Below, piece by piece: positions 1 to 8,176 of a stretch of 64,000 bases of DNA (its first letter is position 1; each line of letters starts with the position of its first letter). The stretch covers positions 1 to 64,000 of the forward strand of contig NZ_CYGY02000065.1 of the NCBI RefSeq assembly GCF_900007165.1, in the 5' to 3' direction. Source of the stretch: Paraburkholderia piptadeniae. Its GTDB lineage: Bacteria; Pseudomonadota; Gammaproteobacteria; Burkholderiales; Burkholderiaceae. The position numbers and the translations under genes were made by a program. The notes beneath the pieces were generated by a model that saw only the letters and a program-made list of their open reading frames with translations, was not told the DNA's origin and ran no database searches.

Positions 1-112
1 TCTGAGACAGAACACTAGCGATCAGTTTTCTTGTCAAATGGTACAGAACTACGTACAATGAAATCTGGGTGAAGTATAAAAGCCTGTTCACAGGCATGAG
101 ATAGGGGTTGAA

Positions 113-409
113 ATGAACATCCTGACTTTTAGCGAGGCTCGAGCCAGCTTTAAGCAGGCTCTTGATACGGTGTGCAGAGATCATGAACCGACCATCATCA
201 CGCGGCAGCGGGGTGAGCACGTGGTGATGATTTCGCTGGACGACTACAATAGCATTCAGGAAACCCTGCATCTGCTGGGGACACCGACGAATGCTGAACG
301 CCTGCGCCGTTCGATTGCCGAGTTTAAGGCCGGCAAGACCTTCGAAAAGGACTTGCTGAACGATGACGCAACAAAAGAAAACAAAAAACAAAGCCGCAGC
401 AGTAAATAG
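113..409 (+). CDS. yefM: YefM/Phd-family antitoxin
   Basis: Antitoxin of a type II toxin-antitoxin pair. It should bind and neutralise the YoeB toxin encoded next and, by family precedent, repress its own promoter. The 98-residue protein has the Phd/YefM N-terminal fold (a start like MNILTFSEAR, then a VVMISLDDYNS segment near residues 39-49), followed by a hydrophilic C-terminal tail that would wrap around the toxin. It is slightly longer than the 83-residue E. coli YefM. The ATG follows a gagataggggttga purine stretch. It overlaps yoeB by 47 bases, typical of such pairs. Identification is confident; activity is not shown by sequence alone. Confidence 0.93.
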   Translation: MNILTFSEARASFKQALDTVCRDHEPTIITRQRGEHVVMISLDDYNSIQETLHLLGTPTNAERLRRSIAEFKAGKTFEKDLLNDDATKENKKQSRSSK

Positions 410-665
410 ATGCAAGGTCGCGTGGAGTTCAGACGGGTGGGACGACTATCTGTATTGGCAGGCACACGATCGCGCAATCGTGAAGGAGATCAATGGTCTT
501 ATTGAGGAGATAGCGCGCGATCCCTTCAAAGGAACCGGTAAGCCCGAACCCCTGAAAGGCGATCTGACGGGATTCTGGTCGCGCCGCATCACGAAGGCTG
601 ACCGTCTTGTGTATATCGTGCAGGACGGAATCATCTACGTGATGCAGTGCCGGTTTCATTACTGA
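363..665 (+). CDS. yoeB: YoeB-family mRNA interferase toxin
   Basis: Ribosome-dependent endoribonuclease toxin of the RelE/YoeB superfamily, which in known members cleaves mRNA in the ribosomal A site. The body closely follows E. coli YoeB: a DDYLYWQ segment, KPEPLKG, GFWSRRIT, a DRLVY segment and the C-terminal RFHY. The catalytic Glu, Arg and the terminal His-Tyr are therefore all present. At 100 residues it is about 16 longer than E. coli YoeB at the N-terminus. No other start codon lies nearer the conserved CKVAWS segment, so the ATG inside yefM is the only plausible start. A terminator follows directly. Confidence 0.94.
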   Translation: MTQQKKTKNKAAAVNRCKVAWSSDGWDDYLYWQAHDRAIVKEINGLIEEIARDPFKGTGKPEPLKGDLTGFWSRRITKADRLVYIVQDGIIYVMQCRFHY

Positions 666-688
666 GGCTTACTGATTACCCTCCGAAC

Positions 689-709
689 GCACCGGAAACG
701 GTGCTTTTT
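689..709 (+). terminator. Intrinsic terminator of yefM-yoeB
   Basis: A 6-bp stem (gcaccg/cggtgc) with a GAAA tetraloop is followed by five T residues, 24 bases after the yoeB stop codon. It is a compact Rho-independent terminator reading rightwards. Confidence 0.8.
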
Positions 710-736
710 GTTTGCGCGAATCGAATCGTGGAGAAA

Positions 737-771
737 CAAAAAAGCCGCGTGACACAAGGTTCACGCGGCTT
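737..771 (-). terminator. Intrinsic terminator of the pca operon
   Basis: A 10-bp perfect stem (agccgcgtga/tcacgcggct) with a nine-base loop is flanked on the left by six A residues, which become a U tract on the minus strand. It lies just past the pcaC stop and would end the leftward pcaIJBDC transcript. Confidence 0.85.
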
Positions 772-794
772 CGACAAACGCTTTGAAGTAGACC

Positions 795-1193
795 CTACGC
801 CTTCACGCCGCCCTCCTCATCCTGCTCACGAAAAACCTTGTCAGCAAGATGGAACGCCGAATTCGCCGCCGGCACCCCGCAGTAGATAGCCGTCTGCAAC
901 AACACTTCCTTCACCTGATCCCGCGTCACGCCATTATTTCGCGCGGCACGCAGATGCAACGCGAGTTCCTCGCTCCGATTCAACGCAACCATCATCGCAA
1001 TCGTCAGCAGGCTGCGCGTATGGCGCGGCAAGCCGTCGCGCGTCCAGATCTCGCCCCACGCATAGCGCGTGATGAAGTTCTGAAACTCTTCCGTCACTTC
1101 CGTGCGGTTCGCAATCGACCGGTCGACGTGTGCATCGCCCAGCACCGCGCGGCGCACGCCCATGCCCGCTTCGTAACGTTGTTCATCGTTCAT
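795..1193 (-). CDS. pcaC: 4-carboxymuconolactone decarboxylase
   Basis: Decarboxylates gamma-carboxymuconolactone to beta-ketoadipate enol-lactone in the protocatechuate branch of the beta-ketoadipate pathway. The 132-residue protein matches the usual stand-alone PcaC length and begins with the family pattern RYEAGMGVRRAVLGDAHVDRS. It has the CMD-fold RSLLTIAMMVALNR and LHLRAARNNGVT segments near the middle. The ATG overlaps the pcaD stop by four bases, indicating translational coupling. It is the last gene before the operon terminator. Confidence is high because of the sequence pattern and pca context. Confidence 0.96.
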   Translation of the reverse strand: MNDEQRYEAGMGVRRAVLGDAHVDRSIANRTEVTEEFQNFITRYAWGEIWTRDGLPRHTRSLLTIAMMVALNRSEELALHLRAARNNGVTRDQVKEVLLQTAIYCGVPAANSAFHLADKVFREQDEEGGVKA

Positions 1194-1981
1194 CGCTGCC
1201 CCTTCAGGAAATCGAGTACGGTCTTCGTGAACGTGTCCGCCACTTCGATGTTCGAAATGTGCGATGCGTCCAGCTCGACGTAACGCGCACCCGAGATCGC
1301 CGCAGCCAGCTCGCGGCCTTGCGCGGGCGTCGCGGCCAGATCGTGCGTGCCGGAGATCACGAGCGCAGGCGCCTTGATGCCGTGCACTTCGGGGCGCAGG
1401 TCGGTTGCGTTGATGGCTTCGCAGTTCAACGCGTAGCCTTCCTTATCGGTATGCACGAACACATCGCGGATAAAGCCGAAGACGATCGGCTCGCGTGCGA
1501 TGAATTCGGCCGTGAACCAGCGCGGCAGCACGGCATCCGACAACTCGAGCATGCCTTCGCTGCGAGCGCGCGCCGCGCGCGGCACCCACACTTCCGGCGA
1601 GCCGATGCGCGCAGCCGTGTTGCTCAGCACGATGTGATCGATGCGGTCCGCGTGGCACGCCGCGAGGCCGATGCCCGTAAGCCCGCCCATCGACACGCCG
1701 CAGAAATTCGCACGCGCGATCTTCAACGTGTCGAGCAGGCCGATCACGTCGCCCGTCAGATGCTCGATCGTGTACGGCCCCTTCGGCGCTTCCGAGTGGC
1801 CGTGGCCGCGCGTGTCGTAGCGCAGCACGCGAAAGTGCTTTGCGAACTCGGCGATTTGCGGGGTCCACATCGACAGGTCGCTGCCGAGCGAGTTCGACAG
1901 CACGAGCCACGGCGCGCTGCCGTGACGGTCGCCGTCGATCCGGTAATGAAGCTCGATGCCATTCACTGCGGCGTAGGGCAT
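1190..1981 (-). CDS. pcaD: 3-oxoadipate enol-lactonase
   Basis: Alpha/beta-hydrolase that opens beta-ketoadipate enol-lactone to beta-ketoadipate. The 263-residue protein has the nucleophile elbow GVSMGG near residue 94, an acid residue in SGTHDL near 213 and a catalytic His in DASHISN near 242. The N-terminus (MPYAAVNGIELHYRI) is typical of PcaD. Four bases separate it from pcaB upstream, and it overlaps pcaC downstream by four bases, so the three are cotranscribed. It is a separate protein, not a PcaCD fusion as in some actinobacteria. Confidence 0.96.
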   Translation of the reverse strand: MPYAAVNGIELHYRIDGDRHGSAPWLVLSNSLGSDLSMWTPQIAEFAKHFRVLRYDTRGHGHSEAPKGPYTIEHLTGDVIGLLDTLKIARANFCGVSMGGLTGIGLAACHADRIDHIVLSNTAARIGSPEVWVPRAARARSEGMLELSDAVLPRWFTAEFIAREPIVFGFIRDVFVHTDKEGYALNCEAINATDLRPEVHGIKAPALVISGTHDLAATPAQGRELAAAISGARYVELDASHISNIEVADTFTKTVLDFLKGQR

Positions 1982-1985
1982 TCCT

Positions 1986-3368
1986 TTACTCCTGATGTTG
2001 TGTCACGCGTTCTTTGCGCGCGGTATGAAGAGCCAGCACGGCGTCCACGAAAGCGTGCGCGCTGCCGACGTAATGAGCGGGATCGAGCAGACGTTGCAGT
2101 TGCCCGACGGGCAAGTGTCGAGTGACGGACGCATCGGCGGCCAGCACGTCGAAGAGCGTCTTGCCGGACTTCACCGATTCCTTCGATGCCTGCTCGACGA
2201 GATGATGCGCATCGAGCCGGCCGATCTTGTCGCCGAGCGCGAGCATCACCGCTTCGCCGAGAATCAGGCCATGCGTCACGTCCAGGTTCTCCGCGAGCCG
2301 CTCGACGTTCACTTCGAGCCCCTTCGCGATCTGCTCGATGTTCGCGAGCGCACCGCCCGCGAGGCGCGCGAGATCGGGCAGCGCATCCCACTCGGCCTGC
2401 CAGCCGCCGAGCGCGCGCTCGTGCTCCTGGACCATGCCCGCAAACACCGTTGCGACCAGACCGGGCGCACGCGTCGCCGCCGTCAGCACGGCCGCGCAGC
2501 CGACGGGGTTGCGCTTGTGCGGCATCGTCGACGAACCGCCCTTGCCGGCCGCAACCGGCTCGCCGAGTTCGCCGAGTTCCGTCTGCATTTGCAATGAAAT
2601 GTCGCGCGCGATCTTTCCGAGTGTGCCGATCAGCATGCCGAAGAACGCGGCCGTTTCGGCGATCCGATCGCGCTGCGTGTGCCACGGCACGGCGGGCATA
2701 TCGAGTTTCAACTCTTTCGCCAACGCTTCGGCAACTGCGCCGCCCTTGTCGCGCAAGCTCGCGAGCGTGCCCGCCGCGCCGCCGAATTGCAGCACGAGCA
2801 CGCGTTCGCGCAGCGCGTCGAGACGCTCGCGATGACGCAGCAGCGCATCGAGCCATTGCGCGAACTTCAGGCCAAGCGTGATGGGCAACGCCTGTTGCAG
2901 CCACGTGCGGCCGATCATCGGCGTCGCGCGATGCTGCCGTGCGAGGGCGGCGATCGCGTCGCATGTGGACGACAAAGCGCCGTCGAGCAGATCGAACGTA
3001 TCGCGCAGTTGCAGCACGGTCGCCGTATCGATGATGTCCTGGCTCGTTGCGCCCCAATGGACGAACTTCGACGCTTCCGCGTCCGCGTCTTTCACGCGCG
3101 CGGTCAGCTGCTTGACGAGGGGAATCGCGAGATTGCCGCCGAGCGCGGCATCGCGTGCGAGCGCATCGGCGTCGAGCTTGTCCGCGTGACACGTCGCTTC
3201 GATCGCGGCGACGGCCGACTTCGGAATCACGCCATGCGCAGCCGATGCGCGCGCGAGCGCGGCTTCGACGTCGAGCATCCGCTGCAGCGTCGCGCGCGGC
3301 GACCAGATGTCGTTCATCGGCTGCGTGCCGCAGATCAGGATGGTCAGGCGGGCGCTGGCTTCTAGCAT
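1986..3368 (-). CDS. pcaB: 3-carboxy-cis,cis-muconate cycloisomerase
   Basis: Converts 3-carboxy-cis,cis-muconate to gamma-carboxymuconolactone. It belongs to the fumarase/aspartase superfamily, shown by the signature GGSSTMPHKRNP in the second half and the TSQDIIDTA segment near residue 100. The chosen ATG gives 460 residues starting MLEASARLT, a usual PcaB beginning. The frame stays open 108 bases further upstream, but those codons do not resemble the family. A 161-base gap separates it from pcaJ, larger than the other gaps in the operon, so a secondary promoter is possible. Confidence 0.95.
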   Translation of the reverse strand: MLEASARLTILICGTQPMNDIWSPRATLQRMLDVEAALARASAAHGVIPKSAVAAIEATCHADKLDADALARDAALGGNLAIPLVKQLTARVKDADAEASKFVHWGATSQDIIDTATVLQLRDTFDLLDGALSSTCDAIAALARQHRATPMIGRTWLQQALPITLGLKFAQWLDALLRHRERLDALRERVLVLQFGGAAGTLASLRDKGGAVAEALAKELKLDMPAVPWHTQRDRIAETAAFFGMLIGTLGKIARDISLQMQTELGELGEPVAAGKGGSSTMPHKRNPVGCAAVLTAATRAPGLVATVFAGMVQEHERALGGWQAEWDALPDLARLAGGALANIEQIAKGLEVNVERLAENLDVTHGLILGEAVMLALGDKIGRLDAHHLVEQASKESVKSGKTLFDVLAADASVTRHLPVGQLQRLLDPAHYVGSAHAFVDAVLALHTARKERVTQHQE

Positions 3369-3529
3369 GATGATCAGTGCTTCGGGAGGAATGCGCGTCG
3401 ATATTGCGCCTGAATGCAGCGCCTGAAAGCGCGCGGCATTCGGCTTCATTGTCGCCGAACGCCGCGCGGAGGTCACGCGCGCTGTCGCGCGCGTTTTTCC
3501 TTACGCGGTGGCCTGGCTTTGTGCGAGCC

Positions 3530-4189
3530 TCAAGCCGCGCGCGCCTGCTGCGTGCCGTCGATCAGCGCGACGCCCGTCAGCTTCTCCAGTTCCGCGAAGT
3601 CGATATCGGAGAAGATCTCGCGCACGACGAGGCCGTCCTTCGTCACGTCGATCATCGCGAGGTCCGTATAGATGCGGTCGACGCAGCCCACGCCCGTCAC
3701 GGGATACGAGCACTCCGCGACGATCTTGCTTTCGCCCTGCTTCGTCAGATGCTCCATCATCACGAACACCTGCTTCGCGCCGATGGCCAGATCCATCGCG
3801 CCGCCCACGGCGGGAATCGCGTCGGGCGCGCCCGTGTGCCAGTTCGCGAGGTCGCCCTTCGACGACACCTGGAACGCACCGAGCACGCAGTAGTCGAGAT
3901 GGCCGCCGCGCATCATCGCGAACGAATCGGAGTGGTGGAAGAACGCGCCGCCCGTCAGCAATGTGACGTGCTGCTTGCCGGCGTTGATCAGCTCATCGTC
4001 TTCCTCGCCTTTCGCGGGCGCCGGGCCCATGCCGAGCAGGCCGTTTTCGCTGTGCAGGAAAATTTCCTTGTTCGCGTCGAGGTGGTTCGCCACCAGCGTC
4101 GGCACGCCGATGCCGAGGTTCACATAAGCGCCTTCAGGAATGTCCTGAGCGACGCGCTTCGCCATTTCATCGCGGGTCAGTCGTTTCAT
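3530..4189 (-). CDS. pcaJ: 3-oxoadipate CoA-transferase subunit B
   Basis: Beta subunit of the succinyl-CoA:3-ketoacid CoA-transferase that activates beta-ketoadipate. The 219-residue protein shows the catalytic-glutamate motif SENGLLGMGP near residue 47 and the GGAMDLAIGAKQVFVMMEH segment that is common to class I CoA-transferase B subunits. It begins 16 bases after pcaI. Assignment to 3-oxoadipate rather than acetoacetate (ScoB) rests on the adjacent pcaBDC genes, because the two substrate types cannot be told apart by motif alone. Confidence 0.93.
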   Translation of the reverse strand: MKRLTRDEMAKRVAQDIPEGAYVNLGIGVPTLVANHLDANKEIFLHSENGLLGMGPAPAKGEEDDELINAGKQHVTLLTGGAFFHHSDSFAMMRGGHLDYCVLGAFQVSSKGDLANWHTGAPDAIPAVGGAMDLAIGAKQVFVMMEHLTKQGESKIVAECSYPVTGVGCVDRIYTDLAMIDVTKDGLVVREIFSDIDFAELEKLTGVALIDGTQQARAA

Positions 4190-4205
4190 GTCGGGTCTCC
4201 TTGCT

Positions 4206-4907
4206 TCAGGCGGCTTGCCCGGTTCGTTGCGAGGCGTGTACCGCTTGCGGCACTTCGACGACGCGCTGCACGAAGATGCCCGGCGTCACGATCACTTCGG
4301 GGTCGAGCGCGCCGAGCGGCACCACTTCCGACACCTGCACGATCGCCGTCTTCGCGGCGCTCGCCATGATCGGCCCGAAGTTGCGCGCGGTCTTGCGATA
4401 GACGAGGTTGCCCCAGCGGTCGCCCTTGTAAGCCTTGATCAACGCGAAGTCGGCGTGCAGCGGCGACTCCAGCACGTAGTGCTTGCCGTCGATCACGCGC
4501 GTTTCCTTGCCTTCGGCGAGCTTCGTGCCGTAGCCCGTCGGCGTGAAGAAGCCGCCGATGCCCGCGCCCGCCGCGCGGATGCGCTCGGCCAGATTGCCTT
4601 GCGGCACGAGTTCCAGTTCGATTTCACCGGCGCGATAGAGCGCGTCGAACACATACGAGTCGGTCTGACGCGGGAACGAGCAGATGATCTTGCGCACGCG
4701 CTTCGCGTTGAGCAGCGCCGCGAGGCCCGTGTCGCCGTTGCCGGCGTTGTTGTTGACGATCGTAAGTTCTTTCGCGCCCTGTTCGATGAGCGCGTCGATC
4801 AGCTCGGAAGGCATGCCGGCCGTCCCGAAGCCGCCGATCATGACGGTCGCGCCGTCATGCACGTCGGCGACCGCCGACTGGAGTGACTCGAAAATCTTGT
4901 TGATCAT
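4206..4907 (-). CDS. pcaI: 3-oxoadipate CoA-transferase subunit A
   Basis: Alpha subunit partner of PcaJ. The 233-residue protein has the CoA-binding pattern VMIGGFGTAGMP near residues 21-32 and the GGFFTPTGYGT segment typical of class I CoA-transferase A subunits. It is the promoter-proximal gene of the leftward pcaIJBDC set. The genes for protocatechuate 3,4-dioxygenase (pcaGH) and the thiolase (pcaF) are not in the window, so they must lie elsewhere. A pair of candidate operators sits about 190-220 bases upstream. Confidence 0.93.
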   Translation of the reverse strand: MINKIFESLQSAVADVHDGATVMIGGFGTAGMPSELIDALIEQGAKELTIVNNNAGNGDTGLAALLNAKRVRKIICSFPRQTDSYVFDALYRAGEIELELVPQGNLAERIRAAGAGIGGFFTPTGYGTKLAEGKETRVIDGKHYVLESPLHADFALIKAYKGDRWGNLVYRKTARNFGPIMASAAKTAIVQVSEVVPLGALDPEVIVTPGIFVQRVVEVPQAVHASQRTGQAA

Positions 4908-5405
4908 GTCGAATTTCCTCTGGAACGCGTCGTTCCGCGCGCCGTGTGATCCGCCGACCGCTCGACGGAATTATGCGCCGGACGGTCTCCACGCCCGCTT
5001 TCGTCCTTCATGGCCCTGCTGACGGCATGCAGACCTGCTGCAGGCCGCATGAGTTTGGTCCGCCTTCCGCTTGTATTTCGCATTGAACCCAAAAAGTTCT
5101 TTATACGAACACAGTTTCGTTTAGCGAACGTACCGGCGCATTATGGTTTGCGCCCGCGTCTCTTGTCAAGGCAACGGATTCGTGGTTTGCCCTACGCGGG
5201 CGTTGCGTGGGCTTGGGTCCTGATGCACCCGGCCATCTCGAAACGCGAATCCCGCATCATTCTCCGCCAGCATCCGCGAGGCCGCATCGGAACGCGCCGG
5301 GTCGCCGTCGGCGCTTTCCCTGATATGCGGCAGCGCGATTGCCAGGCTACGTTGTATACGTTTTATCGATAATATGCGTGCCATTGCAAAGCCCGCGCCC
5401 CCAGC
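4908..5405. promoter_or_regulatory. Divergent pcaI / LysR intergenic region
   Basis: This stretch separates the leftward pca operon from the rightward LysR gene and must hold both promoters. I see no convincing small gene in it. Its most structured part is the pair of operator-like 15-mers at 5096-5129; the segment just before the LysR gene is AT-richer (5345-5372) and is the likely LysR promoter area. Confidence 0.6.
5096..5129. promoter_or_regulatory. Tandem PcaR/IclR-type operator candidates
   Basis: Two 15-bp sites, gttctttatacgaac (5096-5110) and tttcgtttagcgaac (5115-5129), share the form GTTC/TTTC-N7-GAAC with an AT-rich centre. This resembles the 15-bp operator described for the IclR-family regulator PcaR. 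They lie upstream of pcaI. The adjacent regulator is LysR-type, so the protein that binds here is uncertain. Confidence 0.45.
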
Positions 5406-6329
5406 ATGGCAGAACTCGATCTCAACCTGATTCCCTACCTCGTCGCGCTCGAAGACATGCGCAACGTGAGCCGCGCCGCCGAACGTCTCGGCGTAAGCCA
5501 GCCGCGCGTGAGCACCGCGCTCGGCCGGCTGCGCGAGTACTTCAACGATCCTTTGTTCGTGCGCACGTCGCGCGGCATGGAGCCGACGCCGCGCGCGCTC
5601 GCATTGATTCCCGCCGCTCGCGAGGCGCTCGCGCGCATCGAAAAAGGCATGCTCGAAACGCAGGACTTCGATCCTGCGACATCGACGCATACCTTCTCGC
5701 TCGCGCTGTCCGATGTCGGCGAAATCGTGTTTCTGCCGCGTCTGTTGCAGCTTTTCGCCGAGCGCGCGCCGCATGCGAATCTGCGCTCGGTATCGCTGCC
5801 GCCCGCGCTGGTGGAGCGCGGTCTGGAATCGGGCGACATCGATCTGGCCGTCGGCTATTTTCCGGATCTGTCCGGCAACAACTTCTTCCAGCAGCGGCTC
5901 TTCACGCACCGCTTCATCTGCCTGCTGCGCAGCGATCATCCGCTGGCGGGCGCGCCGCTCACGCTCGAGCAGTTCGTCGGCCTCGGGCACGCCGTCGTGC
6001 GCGCCGAAGGACGCAGCCAGGAAGTGCTCGAACGGTATCTGGAGAAAAAGCGCATTCGCCGCCGCGCGGTGCTGGAGACGCCGCACTTCATGAGCCTGCC
6101 GTTCATCCTCGCGCGCAGCGATCTCGTCGCGACGGTGCCGCACGCGATCGGCTTCGCCTACGTGTCGGAACATGCGTCGATCACGCTGGTCGAACCGCCT
6201 TTGCCGTTGCCCCGCTTCGACTTGCGCCAGCACTGGCATCGCAAGTTCCACAACGATCCGCGCGCGAGCTGGCTGCGCGGCGTCGTCGCGGAGCTGTTCA
6301 ACGATGCGAAGGACGAGTGGCCGAAGTAG
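5406..6329 (+). CDS. LysR-family transcriptional regulator
   Basis: A 307-residue LysR-type regulator with an N-terminal winged helix-turn-helix (residues about 5-65, with RNVSRAAERLGVSQPRVS as the recognition helix region) and a C-terminal periplasmic-binding-like effector domain. It is divergent from pcaI, so it probably controls the pca operon or itself in response to a pathway intermediate. The order differs from PcaQ of Rhizobiaceae, and I see no feature that proves it is PcaQ. Therefore no symbol is given. Confidence 0.88.
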   Translation: MAELDLNLIPYLVALEDMRNVSRAAERLGVSQPRVSTALGRLREYFNDPLFVRTSRGMEPTPRALALIPAAREALARIEKGMLETQDFDPATSTHTFSLALSDVGEIVFLPRLLQLFAERAPHANLRSVSLPPALVERGLESGDIDLAVGYFPDLSGNNFFQQRLFTHRFICLLRSDHPLAGAPLTLEQFVGLGHAVVRAEGRSQEVLERYLEKKRIRRRAVLETPHFMSLPFILARSDLVATVPHAIGFAYVSEHASITLVEPPLPLPRFDLRQHWHRKFHNDPRASWLRGVVAELFNDAKDEWPK

Positions 6330-6443
6330 CGCGTCGGAGTAGCGCGCCCCGATCACGCGCATATCCATGTAGGGCGTGGGGTCGCGAAACATGGAACAAT
6401 GCCCCAACGTGCGATTCGCGTTTTACTGGAACTGGAGCGAGGG

Positions 6444-7073
6444 ATGACTACGAAGACAAATACACCCGCCGACACACCCAACCGTCCGTCCCGCGACGAA
6501 GCCGAAGAAGCCGTGCGCGTGCTGCTGCGCTGGGCCGGCGACGATCCGCGGCGCGAAGGGCTGATCGATACGCCGTCGCGCGTCGTGCGTGCGTATGAGG
6601 AATTTTTCGCGGGCTACGACGTCGAGCCGCGCGACATTCTGGCCCGCACGTTTTCCGAAGTGGACGGCTACGACGAAATGATCGTGCTGAAGGACATCCG
6701 CTTCGAGAGCTATTGCGAGCATCACATGGTGCCCATCATCGGGCGCGCGCATGTCGCCTATTTGCCTGAGCATCGCGTGGTTGGCATTTCGAAGCTCGCG
6801 CGGCTCGTCGATGCGTTCGCCAAGCGTCTGCAGATTCAGGAAAAGATGACCGTGCAGATCGCCGATACGCTCAACGAAGTATTGCAGCCGAAGGGTGTCG
6901 GCGTGATTCTCGAAGCGTCGCATCAATGCATGTCGACGCGCGGCGTGCACAAGGCGGGCGTGGAGATGGTCACGTCGCGCATGCTCGGCACATTCCGCTC
7001 GGACCCATCGACGCGCCGCGAGTTTCTGTCGATCGTCAATAGCCCGACTTCAATGAGCGTGGCGAATACCTGA
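6444..7073 (+). CDS. folE: GTP cyclohydrolase I
   Basis: Catalyses GTP to 7,8-dihydroneopterin triphosphate, the first step of folate and pterin synthesis, as a zinc-dependent homodecamer. The 209-residue protein shows the family motifs: ARTF near residue 69, the zinc-ligand stretch SYCEHHMVP near 90-98, GRAHVAYLP, VGISKLAR and the C-terminal SHQCMSTRGV, where the second zinc Cys lies. The ATG at 6444 is chosen because it follows gagcgaggg at good spacing; an open frame extends 45 bases upstream without family similarity. It stands alone between the LysR gene and a convergent exporter gene. Confidence 0.96.
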   Translation: MTTKTNTPADTPNRPSRDEAEEAVRVLLRWAGDDPRREGLIDTPSRVVRAYEEFFAGYDVEPRDILARTFSEVDGYDEMIVLKDIRFESYCEHHMVPIIGRAHVAYLPEHRVVGISKLARLVDAFAKRLQIQEKMTVQIADTLNEVLQPKGVGVILEASHQCMSTRGVHKAGVEMVTSRMLGTFRSDPSTRREFLSIVNSPTSMSVANT

Positions 7074-7151
7074 GCGGCTCGCAAAACCCGTTCTTTCTGA
7101 CCCGCATTCAGACGCGCCGCCGGGTCGGAACGCAGCATCGAGCCGCCAACC

Positions 7152-8075
7152 CTAACCCGCCGCGCGTCGCGCGCCCATCTGCCGGCCTTGCCCAAACGTC
7201 GCGAGCAACATGGCCGCGAGCACGCACGCGACGCCCATCAATTGCGCTCGGCTGATCGGCTCGTGCAGCACGCCGGCCGCAAGGGCAAGCGTCGATACAG
7301 GCACGAGCGCCGTCACGAGCCCCGCCTCTGCGCCGCTCACGCGCGCCGCGCCCGCGTACCACAGCACGAAGCCCAGCACCGTCGGCACGAGCGCGTAATA
7401 GACGACGCCCGCGAGCGCCGCCATCAGGTTCGCGTCGAGCGGCAGGCGCCACGGCGCTTCGAAGCATGCGGGCACGATGGCGACGAGAAAGCCGATCCCG
7501 CTCATCAGCGCCGACAGCGGCAGCGCGGCGACAGGTGTGCGCAGCTTGCGGTTGAGCAGAATGAAAAGCGCCTCGCAGACGACGGCCGCGAACACCAGCG
7601 CGTTGCCCGCCAGAGAATGCGCGCCGTGCGACGCCGTCAGATCGTCGGGCCGCACGGTGCAGGCGAGCACGCCGCCTGTAGCGAGCGCAATCGCGCCAAG
7701 CAGCGCGGGCGACGGCCGCTCGCCGAGCGCCAGGGCGGCCACGACCGCCGACACGGCCGGCAACGTGCCCGCGATCACGCCCGCATCGGCGGCCGAAGCG
7801 AGCCGCATCCCGCCGATCAGGCACACCGTATAGCCGACGCTCCCGGCTCCCGCCTGGGCGATCGCGAGCCACCTGTCGTGCGCATCGAGCTTGGGCCACG
7901 GAAGCTTCCGCACGCGCATCATCGCGACGAAAACCGGCAACGCGATCGCGAAGCGCAGCGCGGTCGCCGAGAACGGCGGCAAGCCGCCCGCAATCGCCTT
8001 GCTGACGACGACCGTGCTGCCCACGCCGATCATCGCGAGCGCGCAAAAGAAGTAACCGACATAACGCGCATGCAT
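7152..8075 (-). CDS. EamA/DMT-superfamily transporter
   Basis: Inner-membrane carrier of the drug/metabolite (EamA) type with about ten hydrophobic segments arranged as two homologous halves; many relatives export amino acids or metabolites. The start at 8075 (MHARYVGYFFCALAMIG) is preferred because gaggagg lies nine bases before it; ATG codons at 8090 and 8120 in the same frame lack such a site. This gives 307 residues. It lies downstream of, and in the same direction as, an AraC-type regulator that may control it. The substrate cannot be told. Confidence 0.9.
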   Translation of the reverse strand: MHARYVGYFFCALAMIGVGSTVVVSKAIAGGLPPFSATALRFAIALPVFVAMMRVRKLPWPKLDAHDRWLAIAQAGAGSVGYTVCLIGGMRLASAADAGVIAGTLPAVSAVVAALALGERPSPALLGAIALATGGVLACTVRPDDLTASHGAHSLAGNALVFAAVVCEALFILLNRKLRTPVAALPLSALMSGIGFLVAIVPACFEAPWRLPLDANLMAALAGVVYYALVPTVLGFVLWYAGAARVSGAEAGLVTALVPVSTLALAAGVLHEPISRAQLMGVACVLAAMLLATFGQGRQMGARRAAG

Positions 8076-8176
8076 GGCGCGCCTCCTCATATCAAACGAT
8101 GCGAGGAGCGTATTGCGCACACGAATGCGCAGTCTTGAACGTTATTGCAGAGCCCTATGCAAAACGGCCGCGCGAG

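Noticed and set aside
1963..3192. A leftward 409-codon frame inside pcaB in another register
   Set aside because: Arginine-rich composition typical of a shifted frame; pcaB itself is intact and in the operon order.
5166..6407. A 413-codon leftward frame opposite the LysR gene
   Set aside because: Arg/His/Glu-rich antisense artefact; the LysR frame has both expected domains.
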